This document shows positions 12,580 to 24,509 of a DNA stretch of 64,000 nt, one piece after another. Both the position numbers and the translations under genes were made by a program. Location: positions 83,857 to 147,856 of the forward strand of contig MCFE01000164.1 in the NCBI GenBank assembly GCA_002104905.1. Direction: 5' to 3'. Position 1 is the stretch's first letter. Each line of letters starts with the position of its first letter. The stretch comes from Basidiobolus meristosporus CBS 931.73. Taxonomy: Eukaryota; Basidiobolomycota; Basidiobolomycetes; Basidiobolales; Basidiobolaceae. A model generated the notes under the pieces. It did no database searches. It worked only from the letters and a program-made list of their open reading frames with translations, and was not told the origin of the DNA.

Positions 12580-13420
12580 AAAGGAACTGCTGATATCTGC
12601 TTAGGATACACTTATAAGGATTCAGAACAGGATCTTGTAGGATACCCTGATGCTGATTTGGAACAAAATTTGGAAGATGGAAGATCCACCACAGGATACA
12701 CCTTTCTTTACTGTAATGGAGCAATTTCATGTAATTCAAGAAAGCAACCAACCATAGCAATTTCTACCACAGAGGCAGTGTATATAGCAGCCTGTGAAGC
12801 TACAAAAGAGGCAATGTTGTTAAGAAAGCTTTTTACAGATTTAGGCCTATGTCAAAAAATGCCTTTTACCTTATTTCAAGATAAACAAGGATATATACAA
12901 TTAGGTAGAAATCCAACTTTTCATGATAGAACTAAGCACATAGATATTGGACATCATTTCATATGTGAAGTTATAGAGAATAACCTAGCTTAGTTTACTG
13001 CCCTTTAGATGCAATGATTGCAGACAGATTAACCAAACCATTAGCTAGAGACCAGTTTGAATAGCTTAGGTCAAAATTAGGACTGGTCAGTATGAACATT
13101 TAGCTGAGTGGGAGTGTTGTAAAAGTTGGTAATTCCACCTAAATATTCACCTAACTTAGTCACTTAGATCATTACCTTCAAATCCTAGAGAATACTGACC
13201 AAATTCCTTGTTGGGATTGGCTTGGAATATTTTCACCAAAATATCAGGTACCTAGAACATGAAAATTCTCCAAGTTGTCCAAACTACCCCAAACTTTGCA
13301 CACACATACTTGTGATCTTCCTACACATATCATAAGTGTTTGTTTTGCCCAGACTGTGTAAAAATACAAATTCTACATTTTCACTCAATAATCATCAAGT
13401 GAGTAACACAATATACATGT
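12580..13420 (+). mobile_element. copia fragment: RNase H plus truncated 3' LTR
   Basis: Plus-strand RNase H remains (12580-12993, GYPDADL in place of GYSDADW, TTEAVY in place of TTEAEY) followed by a polypurine tract and a 3' LTR from 13115. The LTR decays or is truncated at about 13420, where the genic island begins. Inactive. Confidence 0.82.
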
Positions 13421-14127
13421 AATATTTGAAGTAAATATCTATCAAGAACTTGAACTGGGATTAGTACAGCTCATAATTTGTGGTCCAAGTGAGCAAGTTG
13501 ATGGAAAATCCGGGGGTAAATATGGGATTTTCATCACAATGATCAATACAATATGTGGTTGGGTAAGACTGGCATACCGAAGTGAGCCCACACGGCAATG
13601 GTGAGTACGGAAGTGTAAAGTTGAAGTCTGACAAGCATTATAGATACCACCCAGGGCCTAAGAAGGCCTAATTGGGTTTTTATGGATGGTTCGTTGATGG
13701 ACAAAACTCAACTATGCCAGTTCCTATAGCCACAGTGTTTTGCTGACCAATGGTCAGCAAGGGCTGCCATACAAAGAGTAAATATGACACGGAGGATTGG
13801 CCAGTTGAGCCAACCCGGCGGTATTCAGACCACCGTGTTACTGATGAGCAGATCAATGGGTACTTAAGGTTTTTCCAAGATTTCTCCGGAACGCCTTATC
13901 GCGCAGGATCCAGAAGATCATCCCAGAGATGGAGCCCAAAAGAATTCCACCTCGGGCAAAGATCAAGGGGGGGGGAAAGAAATTTTTCACGTCATGTGAC
14001 TCACGCCTGGCAGATCTCCGACCAGGCTCAGAGGAGTCAAAACCCCCCAAGGTGCGGTCTGGAAATCCTCCTTTCTTTCCCCATCGCCGTAAAGCTTCGT
14101 CTTTCGTTGACTACGTAACTTCAAACA
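13421..14127. other. intergenic, upstream of eS21
   Basis: No gene supported. The frame 13750-14118 has no recognisable content. A G run (about 13967-13975) lies within the presumed eS21 promoter region. Confidence 0.4.
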
Positions 14128-14388
14128 ATGGAAAACGATCAAGGTGTCCTCGTCGACTTGTATGTCCCCCGTAAATGCTCCGCTACCGGACGTCTCATTC
14201 CTGCCAAGGATCACGCTTCAGTTCAAATCAACATTGGTGAAGTCGATGCCGAAGGCCGTTACACCGGTTCTTTCCAAACCTACGCTTTCTCCGGATTCGT
14301 TCGCAAGCTCGGTGAGTCCGATGACTCTCTCAACCGTCTTGCCACCAAGGATGGTTTCTTGAAGAACGTCTGGTCCTACCAGAAGTAA
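14128..14388 (+). CDS. RPS21: 40S ribosomal protein S21 (eS21)
   Basis: An 86-residue protein that matches the eS21 family from end to end: MENDQG start, [21 protein letters not shown], the SDDSLNRLA segment and the C-terminal LKNVWSYQK. The family is about 83-87 residues, so the protein is complete. eS21 is a small-subunit protein of the 40S head/platform region needed for late 18S rRNA maturation. The ATG gives the family N-terminus exactly. The stop TAA lies inside a GTAAGT string, which resembles a donor site, but the protein already ends at the usual residue. Codon use is C-rich at third positions, typical of a highly expressed gene and unlike the flanking transposons. No intron is needed. 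Confidence 0.96.
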   Translation: MENDQGVLVDLYVPRKCSATGRLIPAKDHASVQINIGEVDAEGRYTGSFQTYAFSGFVRKLGESDDSLNRLATKDGFLKNVWSYQK

Positions 14389-14883
14389 GTTCGGAAGCCC
14401 TGGGTCGTTTGACCACCGGAGGTGCTCCGTACTCGTCTATTCAATAAACTGGTGTTATTCCAAGATGGATTTGCGTTCTTTTTCGATGGATGGGATGATG
14501 AGTAGTTGGATACTCAGCCGACTTCGTGTCCTTGAAAGTATCTCGGGATGTGGTTGGAGACGATGCCAGAAATCCCTACGACTGTCTTCAATCTAGGTTA
14601 GAGGATACAAACCTCTCACATCTGTTGGGTAACGTGGTATTGTTTATTGGGTCAAGTCGGAATTAGAAAGAATATACAGGCTTGAATCAAAGTGGCCCGA
14701 GCAGAGCGTGCCCAAGGGATATGGACATAGAAGACTATGGGATCTGGAATACATAATACGGACTCTATTAAGATTAGTTGGTGTGGTGCATGTTCATGCT
14801 TAATTACTAGCAGGGTTGAAGGTATTGGTAGTGATAATGTGCGGTTCCGTGGATGAGAATGTTACCCGGCAACATTCACAAGT
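14389..14883. other. intergenic between convergent eS21 and SEC2-like genes
   Basis: Holds the two 3' untranslated regions. An AATAAA is present at about 14443 downstream of eS21. Nothing else recognised. Confidence 0.4.
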
Positions 14884-16290
14884 TTACTTCGTGGCGAGGG
14901 CATTAGACTCCCTGACTTCATCCATCCCATCTGTATCGACATTGGATCCGATGCGTCCCAAAAACATCTTCAGTCGCAGCCGAGCTGCCTCCAGGTACAA
15001 CCGCTGTGGTGTACCCTTGATGATGTTGCTATGTACGAGTCTAACAAACGTGTAGAACTCGCACACGGAAAATAGCCTCTCTCTGCAGTAGGCACAGATA
15101 TCCTTGGGCTCGCTGTCGGAATCATCGTATCGAATACGGTACATGTTGGGGGTATTGATGTGCTGAAGACATAGGTTGCAAGAGTCGGTGGTGATGGCCG
15201 GGATTGAGGGTTTTGAGGGGGAGGAAACTGGCGAGGAAACTGGGGAGCCGATATTGACCGATTCTATGATAAGTGTGCCGGATTGGGTAGCATTGGCTAG
15301 CTTACGTTGCTGGAACCAGCTACGAACGTTGAAGGACTCGAACCGCATAGCAGGCTCGATATCCTCAGCGGCGACTCTCTTCATGAATTTCGTGGAGAGC
15401 AGGCTTTTCGGGTTGGTCGGGGTTTCCAAAAATTCCTTGAATTCGTCGAACCGAAAGTCGCCCAGGTGGAATGTGAGCTCGGACTCGCTACTTCCGCATT
15501 CGTACTCCGAACATGAGCTATCGTAGGCGGAATCGGAGGGGACGGATGAAAGGGATAACCGGTTGCTACCGTTTTTGCTTAATCGATATGAGGATCTGGG
15601 TGATCCGGAGATACTGCCATCCATGAGTGCCAACTCCAACTCGTCCCGCTCTTTCTCCATCCTGATCCTCTCGGCGGACTCCTTGTCCTTTTCGTCGGCA
15701 GTCTGAACCAGCCTCGACTTCAGGTCATCCAGCTGCTCCTTCTGGGAATTGGTCAGCCCCTGCACCTCCATCAATTTGCGCTTCAAGATGGTATGCTTGC
15801 GCTCGGCTTCCAAGCGCAACTTCTTCTCCGTGGCAACCATGGTGTTTGCCTCTTCGAAGAGTTTGGCGGACAGATCTTCCAGCTCGGATTCGATCTGAAA
15901 CTTGGCGTGCTCGATCTCGCTTCTGGTGGCAGTCTCGGCTATCAGCTTTTCCGCGAGGCTCTGCATGTCGAGCTGCAGCTGGGTGGCGTCGGAATTGCGA
16001 ATCTGCGAGAGTGCGGAGCGCAGCTCGTCCACCATATCCTTGGCATTTTGCAGGTCGAGTTGGGCCTTGGCCAGCTCCAACTCGACCGCCGTCTTCTGCT
16101 CAGTGACGTTCTTCAGGTTGGTGTTCAAGGTTTCTCTCTCGTCCTGCAGTCTCAGGATTTCCTGCTCCAGCTCCCCCACACGACCCTTGGAAGGAACACC
16201 GCCCGAAAGTTCGTTGGAGGGGAGCGTGCGAGAGACCCCCTCTTGACCACCACACAAAGCCCCGCATTGTGTGCAGTTGGTTTGGGACAT
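14884..16290 (-). CDS. SEC2: Sec2/Rabin-type Rab guanine nucleotide exchange factor
   Basis: A 468-residue protein if started at the ATG at 16290 (MSQTNCTQCG). The open frame reaches back to 16374, but the TATA-like run at 16408-16418 lies only ~120 bp upstream of 16290, so the shorter form is preferred. Residues ~35-220 form a long coiled coil containing the family signature ELEDLSAKLFEEAN followed by MV, the GEF helix that opens Sec4/Rab8-type GTPases. A Ser-rich linker follows. The C-terminal ~100 residues carry two CxxC pairs (CNLC and CAYC), as in fungal and animal Sec2/Rabin proteins. The N-terminus adds a CxxCxxxC cluster. Expected role: activating the exocytic Rab on secretory vesicles. 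Transcribed towards eS21. Confidence 0.88.
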   Translation of the reverse strand: MSQTNCTQCGALCGGQEGVSRTLPSNELSGGVPSKGRVGELEQEILRLQDERETLNTNLKNVTEQKTAVELELAKAQLDLQNAKDMVDELRSALSQIRNSDATQLQLDMQSLAEKLIAETATRSEIEHAKFQIESELEDLSAKLFEEANTMVATEKKLRLEAERKHTILKRKLMEVQGLTNSQKEQLDDLKSRLVQTADEKDKESAERIRMEKERDELELALMDGSISGSPRSSYRLSKNGSNRLSLSSVPSDSAYDSSCSEYECGSSESELTFHLGDFRFDEFKEFLETPTNPKSLLSTKFMKRVAAEDIEPAMRFESFNVRSWFQQRKLANATQSGTLIIESVNIGSPVSSPVSSPSKPSIPAITTDSCNLCLQHINTPNMYRIRYDDSDSEPKDICAYCRERLFSVCEFYTFVRLVHSNIIKGTPQRLYLEAARLRLKMFLGRIGSNVDTDGMDEVRESNALATK

Positions 16291-16407
16291 ATCGACTCGG
16301 TAAAATATATGAATATTATGAATAAAAACTACGTAGCACGGGATATACAAAGCTCTGAACAATATTGAATCCAATTATGTGGAAGCCTGACAATCGCCAG
16401 CCCCATG

Positions 16408-16418
16408 TATATATATAC
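16408..16418 (-). promoter_or_regulatory. TATA-like element of the SEC2-like gene
   Basis: An alternating TA run (TATATATATAC on the + strand), about 120 bp before the preferred start codon. Confidence 0.4.
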
Positions 16419-17912
16419 GCATCCACTGCTGGAGCCACAGAACCGATGATTGGCAGAGGGAGAGCATCCAATAAGGGATCTTCTACCCATCGCATCCATT
16501 GTCATATGAAGACTCTCAATTAGGGACAAACTTGGCAAAGCCATTTCCATTTCTTGAAAATATCGCAGAGTTTCGGTTCGAAAATACGTGATGAACATCG
16601 AATTCCCCATCACACCAGGATGAAGCGTGTCGAGTTGCGCGGGTGAATCGGTGGGCCGACCAAAATGGAATCCAATCAGCATTCCACACCAGGTAAAGTA
16701 AATGGGATGAAGGTCAGGTACGAATCAGAAGCGAACATTGCTCCCAAGGGTATAAATTGATGGTTTGGTGTCGAGCGAAGCTAGAATGATGGAAGCAATT
16801 TCATTTACCATCCCTTGGAACGCCAACGGCAGCGGTAGATCATTCTATTTAACTTAGCTATCTGTATGACCACAGAGCCGATCGCCTTTGCCAGGAACGG
16901 ATGTGCCGAAATGGCTGCTCCGCAGTGCCATCTACATGAGCCTGTTTGATATGAATTTGCTTAACCCAAGATGCCGGGATTGTCGGTGACTAGTGTGCTT
17001 CGGTTGAACTCCTCCATATTTCACATTGGTTGGTGATCGAGCTCAAAATCCCACCACCAAGTTGTGTAACATACCTAATCACCAAGCAGTCAGATCAACC
17101 TCGCTAACGTGACGATCCTGGCCGTTGTGCCCAAAGATATGCCGCGGTACGTCAATTGATCGACCTATTTGATCGGGCTTCGTGAGCAAGAATCCCTTCT
17201 AGACAACTGTTAAAGAATGCCTTGGGTTGTTCGGAGCCTGCGTTAAGGTTGCCAAATCTAGACTCGACGGGCTCCAGCGGAAAAATGGGATTCGCTTGGG
17301 GAAATCTAGATCGAATGAGAGAATGTTCGCTGATATTTAAGGATTCTCCCTATATCTGGCACATTCTCGATCGTAGTGTCATTGGTCCCATGATGGATTG
17401 TGAAAGAAGTAAAGAACAATCATTTTCCGTGATGGCTTAAAAGTAAACACACTCTTCGGAGAGAATTTATTAAACTAACCTATCTTGCTACAGCTACCTA
17501 TGGAAACTCAAGGCTAATGCCTCATGTTTCCAAAATAAGCTAGCGATGAAGATGTGTGCCGGTTTGTCCAAACTACATGAGCCTCCATGGCGGCTGTTCT
17601 GCCGACCCACTAGGCAGAGGGAAATGCAATGACGGAAGAACAGTGCTTGGTATCGTGTTGTGCCAACATTGGCAATAATCCCACTATGCTAGAATGGTTT
17701 AATTTTCAGCTTAATTCATGATTCCTCCTGATTTAGGGTTAGGGCTGATCCACACATGATATCCCCATATCCACTTCAGTGGGGTGGTTCGGATCATGAA
17801 ACATTGATCATTTAACCCATCCATCGTGGTTTGGTCATATGGCCAATTATTGGAAAATATATGACTGATTGCTTCACCATTTCACTGTAGTTAAGAACGA
17901 GTCTCCTGCAGT
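16419..17912. other. intergenic region with an interstitial TTAGGG repeat
   Basis: No gene supported. Contains TTAGGGTTAGGG at 17733-17744, two exact copies of the telomere hexamer common in fungi. This is the upstream region shared by the divergent SEC2-like and COX23 genes. Confidence 0.4.
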
Positions 17913-18249
17913 ATGTCAGACCAGACGAAGGAAAACCAACCCAACCCAAAGTCTATTCATAGGCAGTTCGATATCAAGGAGGCCTCCAAGTTTTTGGATC
18001 CTTGTGCAGAACATACCAAACGTAGTTACAAATGTTTGGATAAGAACAACTACGACAAGAGTAAATGTACCCAATTCTTCGATGAGTACAAAGAATGCAA
18101 GAGAAAATGGGTAAGTTGATTCCAGCAACGAGTTGGATTTTTCGTAAAAAATTCGGTTATTGACTTGGTTGCTTTCTCTTCAATAGCTCGAAGATAGAAA
18201 AGCCGAGCGCCAACAGCGTGTTTCTGGTACCGTTTTGAAGTACCTGTAA
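17913..18249 (+). CDS. COX23: Cox23-like twin CX9C mitochondrial protein (2 exons)
   Basis: Two exons, 17913-18110 and 18187-18249, give 86 residues. The 76-bp intron begins GTAAGT and ends CAATAG, in phase 0 after the Trp codon. The protein has LDPC-X9-C (CAEHTKRSYKC) and a second C-X9-C (CTQFFDEYKEC), the coiled-coil-helix pair folded by the Mia40 relay in the intermembrane space. The DPC...CL.(R/K)N.YD.SKC...F..Y.ECK..W pattern matches Cox23/CHCHD7, which takes part in assembly of cytochrome c oxidase copper sites. Without splicing the frame stops two codons into the intron, which would lose the conserved tail. The short N-terminal extension is rich in Lys, Asn and Gln. Confidence 0.92.
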
Positions 18250-19075
18250 CTCACGTACTTCAATTGATGAATCAAATCCATTGTCCTGTACTCTGTTCAC
18301 GTTTTCCTAGTCTCTGGGGCTGGTATCTAGTATCTTACGTCTCTTCAATATAGTCTATGTGACAATGGAAAATGCATTTGCTTTGAAGTATAAAGTCCAC
18401 TAGTTCTATCCCTTTCTGCTCTACGGGTGAATCTTGGTGATATTTGATTTGTGGTGTGTAGAACTTGAATGTGCTAAGTTGGATGGTGGATATGCTGGAA
18501 ATCTATCCAACATAGAATTTTTCAGTTTACAAACATAAGAATTGCATCCACTAATAAGAGTAATGATAACTAATATGAGCATTCGTTAACTGTTGCTGAA
18601 TATACATGATGCTAAGCTACGTCATCATTACGTATACCTCTTAATCGAGCAATCGAGTTTATAGAGTATCGGACTAAGATTGCACTCTAAATCCGTAATT
18701 TTTTCAATTAGGTATTGTAGGTTGAATTTTAGTAAGCCTGTTCTCGTGTCAATTTTACAACCTGGATACTCTTTGATGCTGAGGAATCTTGGCAGCAACT
18801 TGTCGGAATAGACTACTGTAATCATTGACCTTTTTTACTGAGCTATTTACGCTTAATTAGCTAGCAGACATGAACGCCCAATATGCGTGCAACAGTACTC
18901 TGCCATTTTTTGTGATGTACTCGTAGTCATTTGCGATTAAGAAGAATTTAAACTTGGAGAGTAGACAGACACTCTTTCTGAGCTATTCCTACAATAAACT
19001 TCATGTACTTGGAGAAAAAAATGCCTCCCGAGTGAATCAATACTATGAAATCAGGGTGTCTGGAAATGGCTTGAG
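18250..19075. other. intergenic, no gene seen
   Basis: AT-rich sequence between COX23 and a solo LTR. The frame 18628-18825 on the minus strand has no recognisable motif. Confidence 0.35.
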
Positions 19076-19432
19076 ACTATTGTTGTAGGAGTTTAGGAGA
19101 TATTGGAAGTGATTGGGAGAACAAGTACATTATGTGGTTTCACTTAATGATTTGTTGAATGCAACTGCTGTGCTTGCATTTTTACATGCTACTAGCAAGA
19201 AAGCACTTGGAATATACTTAGAAAGGTCCCAAGAATAATGTGTGCAAAGTGTAGGGCTATTTTGACAACTTACCAATATTTCATGTTCTGGATACCTAGT
19301 ATTTAGGGGAAAATATTCTCAGTAAATCCCAACCAGAAATTTGGCCAGAACTATCTGAGATTTGTGAGCAATGATTTAAGTGACTAAGTAAGGTGAGTAC
19401 TCAGGTGTAATTACAAAATTTATAACAACTAT
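19076..19432 (-). mobile_element. solo copia LTR with 5-bp target duplication
   Basis: LTR 19081-19427 in reverse orientation, flanked by ACTAT at 19076-19080 and again at 19428-19432. It is well diverged from the other LTRs, so it is an old insertion reduced by LTR-LTR recombination. Confidence 0.85.
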
Positions 19433-19577
19433 AAGTGTTGCAGATTAGCTTTTAAACCAAATGATATATTGGGTTACTTAGATCTTAGATTGCAAATTTT
19501 CATTTCTTCAAACAAGCTACTCTGTTGACACTTACCTAGAGTACCTCTTAAAGAGCTATTAGGTACCCAGTATATTA

Positions 19578-19820
19578 TGTTGTAAGAGCTCTGGAGATAT
19601 TGAAAGTGATTGGGAGAACAGGCAGATTGGATGGCTTCCACTTGATGATTTATCATATGTAAAAGTAGTGTTACTTTTAAATATTCTTGTAAGCACAAAT
19701 ATTATGCTTAGGAAGATCCCACTAATGTGGACAAAGTCTGGGGCTGTTTGGACAGCTTTGATGTTATTCATGCCATGGGTACGTTTTAGCAAATTGTTAT
19801 AGGCTAATCCTAACTCAATC
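19578..19820 (-). repeat. degenerate copia LTR fragment
   Basis: Begins TGTTGTAAGAGC and keeps the GATATTG.AAGTGATTGGGAG and GGGGCTGTTTGGACA landmarks, then decays after about 19820. Confidence 0.7.
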
Positions 19821-20349
19821 TTATATCATACATATTGTTGTGTGAAACCCAAAATTTGACTTCCCCAAAAATTGTCTATTTGTCAGCAACAGCTCACACA
19901 GATGTTTCTACTTTGGGCTTAGCAGAAAAGCCAACATTAATAACCTATTAGAATACAACACTAAAATCAGCATAAACTAGACTTAAATAGTGCTTACTAC
20001 TTGTCAAAAATGAGGAGCAGGGTTTGTATTAGAGGGTAATAATATATATATTGTATTAATGATAATCAGCAAAGAAGATGAGTAGTCACTATATTTATGA
20101 GTAGTGAGGTACATGACCTGTGACTATATTTTTGGTAGGATGTCATGACAAGACCATATTGAATAGGCATCATACAGTTAGAATAGCCAAGAAAATTCAA
20201 ATCTTCAAATTCTCCAATAGGAGAATATGTGCTAGGATGACCCAAAGATGAAATAGGTATTTCACAATTGCGAGGTATTTGGTGAAATACTGCAGAATAT
20301 ACCCGCAGGTCTGGAATTGACACTATTGATGCAAATGATGTATAAAATG

Positions 20350-20690
20350 CTGCAATATTCTAGGGAGTATTGGAAGCGATTTGGAGAACTAGAAGAATTA
20401 TATGCTATTGACTTACTGTTTTATTGAGTTCAATTAAGGGATTTATACCTAAAGAAGAACTTGGTAAGACTAATGGTAAGAATATTTTGTGCAGGATCCT
20501 ATGAAGCTGTGTGTATGTGGGCTTTTGGTTAAGATTGAAAATAGTAATAACTTCCAAGCCTTCACTAATTCTAAGAATTAACCATTATCTTACAAACCAA
20601 ATCTTTGGTAAATAATTCGTAATCTAGCGTTTAGCTAAATAGGTTTAGTGGTTTAGGGGTGAAGTGAATATTTACGTCATAAAATGTGTG
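20350..20690 (-). repeat. strongly diverged LTR-like sequence
   Basis: Shares scattered landmarks with the copia LTRs (GGGAGTATTGGAAGCGATTTGG near 20368, TTTATACC, a terminal AT-rich block). Alignment is weak. Confidence 0.4.
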
Positions 20691-22955
20691 AATAGATGTC
20701 AAACCAGTCACTTGCAAGAGAATATCCTACTGGTTGCATTTTAACATTAGCGCTCCTCAGGATTCAAGCGATTGAAGTAATTCATGAAGGTCGCAAAAAG
20801 TTACGAGGGGCTAAAAGTGATACTCTAGCCCCACTCAACACAACCTGACTTTTCTAGCCGTATTGTCAAAGATAATGCTAAGCCAATGTCGGGAATACCA
20901 TTAAATATTTGAGTGCTAAAATCGACCAGTTAGATCCGTTATGGCGCTCACAGTGTAGCTGAACTAGGCATACACGAGGCCAGTATGCATCAAGAAGGGA
21001 AACTTCCTTTTAAACAAACAGATAGCTGAAGATCCAGCGCTAGAGGCGGAGTACCAACAGACCGAGCAAGCCTTGATTCTCTGACCAAGTATTCCACATC
21101 AATGGGGAGGTGGTGACGTGTTCATGGAACCCAGATACGTAGCCAGCCAATGGCCTTAACGACCATGGATAACGATCCACTTATGGATATGCAAATCCTG
21201 AATTTCCACTATCCTATCAACGCTGTCTACATGGGCGATTCGCCAGTTCGATAGCGTAGTTGTATCACACTACGAGGCCAATGATTATCTTCGAATTTGT
21301 CCGGAACTTGGGAACCACAGTTTTCGAAGATCGAAATTGACTCGCATGGTGGCCTCAATGACTGCATTCTATTCAACTATGTGGTGATTGTGGAAGTAGA
21401 CAAAAGCGCCCCACCGCAATATAGATATCAGAGACAGCAATGGCAATCAACACTTTTGGGATCCAGCTTGTACCAACCACCCGTCTAGTTATGGGGGAGT
21501 GTGGGCCATGCGAGTTGGTGTTCTTGGATTCCCTGCACATATTGGACACATGAAGGCCCAACGAAATGCGAAGATTTTGAATGCGGCATATGCTGTTCTA
21601 TCGAAATGTCACTTGATATGTCAACCCAAAAGGCGTATTCGTTGATGGAGCTTAAATAGGCCAATCGTATCGTGCGGCCCTTTAGAGAAGGTTTCTGTTG
21701 GGGTATACTTTCGACCATGCAGAATGGACACCAGCGTATACGCTAAAATCTCATCTGACTCGAATGATTGGTGAAGGGTTATCAGGCAACCAATTTGGAT
21801 ATCCATTCGAAGACATTGCTGATTGGATGCAAGTAGTCACCACACTTCTTAGTTCTCGAAGCAACGCTTGAAGCCCATATGGCCTATCCTGGCTTTCCTG
21901 TGCTGGAACAATCCATAACAAACCTGGCTTCTTTAACCACAGACTGTATCATTGCCAATCCATATCAGCACCACGCTAAGCTTATGTGCCCACATCGGTG
22001 GTCTCGGTATTAGAACAGGCACACCACCGACGTGGATTTTGATCAGTGTTCTATCCTGCCCTAGCACTTTCCATGCCTTGAAGAACCAGCCATCAGCCGG
22101 ACCACTTGGATACGCATACGGCTAGGTGATTCAAGCGCATTCATGGCATGCCCTCGAGAGTTCACCTAGATTTCTGCACGGGGCCCTACACCAGCCAACC
22201 TGGTAGAATTTTTCGCCCTGACCAATGGTCACATCGAGAGGATTTACTTGCCGCCTGCCAGATATGGCAAGATCCATCTGGATACTGCTAGATTGTGGTC
22301 AGAATGGAACGTGACCAAACGCAGTAAAGCCCACCCACCTCAAATGCCTTCAGCCTGGGCAGACTACGTCGGAATACACCATTCGTGAACGGGCCTCGAG
22401 GCCAGCTGCCAGCCGATTTTCTTGGCAGTTCCTTTACCCACCCCCATATGAGTGTGACGTACCCACGGATTTTAATTCCATTCTTGCCAACGGATCCCAT
22501 ATAGTAGGCGATGGGCAAGCTCACCAATGGTCGTCGGGTGAGTTTCCCCCAATCGCCATGCCAGCCGCAACTGGCCGCCCCTTAACCAGCCCTTGCCCCT
22601 TATCTCCCACACCCTTCACGCAATTCCAATTTCTAGGTCGCCCCGGTGGACGGCCAATCAGGTTACTTGGCCGCAGGGGTTTCGATCACTTCCCTATCTC
22701 TCCAAACACTCACCCATCTCAACCTGTCCTCTGCGTGGTATAGTAGAACTCCAAGCTGGAGGTTTATTGGGTGAAGTCAGAAACAAAAAATCTGTACAAT
22801 GGTCGAGTCGGAGAAAAGAATTGATTAGATTACAGGTTCACTCGGTTCGGATTTTGGGAAACAAAGTCAATGGGAAGGTAAACAGTCGCTCCTGAGAAAC
22901 ATGTCTTTAAGGGGTACATCGGGTATCGGCTACTTTTACACTGCCGGCCCGTCGT
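20691..22955. other. 2.3-kb stretch without a supported gene
   Basis: Many short frames on both strands but none with family motifs, splice structure or consistent codon bias. It is the 3' flank of the kinase gene. Confidence 0.35.
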
Positions 22956-24262
22956 TTAGATGGGGATGGCTTTAAGGGCGTCGTGCTCCAGCGCCTCTTC
23001 TACGCTGAGTCGAAGCTCCGGGTTGGGCTCCAGGAGACGGTGCACAAGCGAGCTTCTCTCCGGTGTCAATCGGTTGAGTATCGTGCGATCCAGGCAGTTT
23101 TTACGACCTATGTAGCCAGCATAGTTGGAATCGGTGGAGACGGCGCTTTGCCAGGGGAAGACACCAAGTTGAAGGGTGAGGTACAGCACCCCAAGTGACC
23201 AGGAGTCGACTTTGCGACCGTCGTAGCTTTTCGAGTTGATGTGAACCTCCGGGGCTATGTAGGGGCAGGAGCCACTCTTTCCTTTGCTTGGTCGAGGGGT
23301 GTTCTCAAAAGCGGTCTTATACACATCGGCCAATCCGAAATCGATGAGCTTGGCGTTGTCTTGAGCATCCAGAAGGATGTTTTCTCCTTTGATGTCTCGG
23401 TGGACCACGCCAATCTTGTGCATATAGGAGACGGCTGAAACCACTTGCTTGAACCACGTATCAATCTTCTCCGGTTTCAGTGTGTTCTTGCGAGTCTTCA
23501 TGGCAGAGAAAAGGTCGGTGGGGCAGTACTCCATGATCTGGTAGTAGCGGCCATCCTGCACGATGAAATCCAAGGTTTCAATGATGTGTTGGTGGTGGAG
23601 TAGAGACGCGATGGTGTATTCGGCAAGAATGGTTTTAGCATAGCTGCGAGGGGTCTCGCTGGAGTCGCGGCTGCGGAATTGTTTCACCTGGAGAATTGAT
23701 CGGTTAGGTCTACATCCACAACAGCAATCAAGCGGGATCATTGAATACTTACAGCGAAGAGCTTCCCGTCGGACCTTCTTTCAATGGTCTTGACAATGCC
23801 CCAGGCGCCTTTGCCAAGGACGGGCCCATCCAGACGGCCGTATTTGGTGAGCTCACAGGTGCAGCTGTCCGAAAATCCCTTGTTGGAAGAGGTGCTCTTA
23901 TACGAGTTTGCCCTGGAGATGCTTTTACTTTGGCTAGGCTCCTTGCTGTTGAAGATTTTCTTGGCTGGGGAGACGAACTTGCCGACAAAGGAGGACTTGC
24001 TTTTCACGCTGGAGGTAGACGTGGGGGAGCTTTCTGCGGACGACGTGGAGTTGTTGGAGCTTCGATGGTTGACATCGATCGGTTTCAGGGCTGGCTTCTC
24101 TGTCTTGTCGTCGTAGTGTCTTTTGTTATTTGAAGTAAAGTCACCAAGACATTCGCCATTTCCATTGCGGGAAATCGATGGGAACTGCCCGGAGGCCAAC
24201 TCGCTTGGTAGGAGATTGGAATTAAGGAAATGATTGCTTCTAGGTAGGGTGATCGCGGTCAT
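22956..24262 (-). CDS. Npr1/Hal4-Hal5-type Ser/Thr protein kinase (2 exons)
   Basis: Exon 1 is 24262-23753, exon 2 is 23687-22956. The 65-bp intron (GTAAGT...CAG) splits the region just before the catalytic lysine, and splicing yields LFAVKQFRSRD, with K the ATP-binding Lys. Total 413 residues. Residues 1-~140 are Ser/Asn-rich and disordered. The kinase domain starts near residue 145 with a GKGAWGIV glycine loop, then HHQHIIETLDFIVQDGRYY, the catalytic loop HRDIKGEN, DFGLAD, an APE-type APEV, and DSWSLGV. HH.(N/H)IIETLD and DGRYY.(I/V)MEY are typical of the fungal Npr1/Hal/Sat4 group, which tunes plasma-membrane nutrient and K+ transporters. The ALRI-like C-terminus looks complete. Which member of the group it is cannot be decided here. 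Confidence 0.93.
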
Positions 24263-24499
24263 TGGAAAGGTCTGTGTGGTGGATGTTAGAGAACAAAAAA
24301 GGGGTAAAGATGGCTTTCAGGCAGCAGAGAGGGAAGGTAGGTAAATAAAATCTTCGTGGACTCTAGTGAGGAAATGGACATACAACTATCAAGCAAGAAT
24401 CTGGATTGTCGTGCTTGAAGAGAGTCAGCAGGCTGGCTTAAATCAGAAATGAAGAGATCCAAATCTACGACTTCATTTGCGCTGGCCCTCTGGCCGAGC

Positions 24500-24507
24500 T
24501 TATATAA
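24500..24507 (-). promoter_or_regulatory. TATA box candidate of the kinase gene
   Basis: TTATATAA, palindromic, about 240 bp before the start codon, implying a long leader. Confidence 0.4.
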
Positions 24508-24509
24508 TC

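Noticed and set aside
13750-14118. 122-codon frame before eS21
   Set aside because: Overlapped by equal frames on both strands and no recognisable motif.
14384-14390. GTAAGT donor-like string at the eS21 stop codon
   Set aside because: The protein already ends at the residue where the family ends, and the length fits; no downstream exon is needed.
15793-16368. 191-codon plus-strand frame
   Set aside because: Antisense shadow of the coiled-coil part of the SEC2-like gene.
23741-24133. 130-codon plus-strand frame over the kinase N-terminus
   Set aside because: Antisense to a well-supported coding exon; composition is that of a shadow frame.
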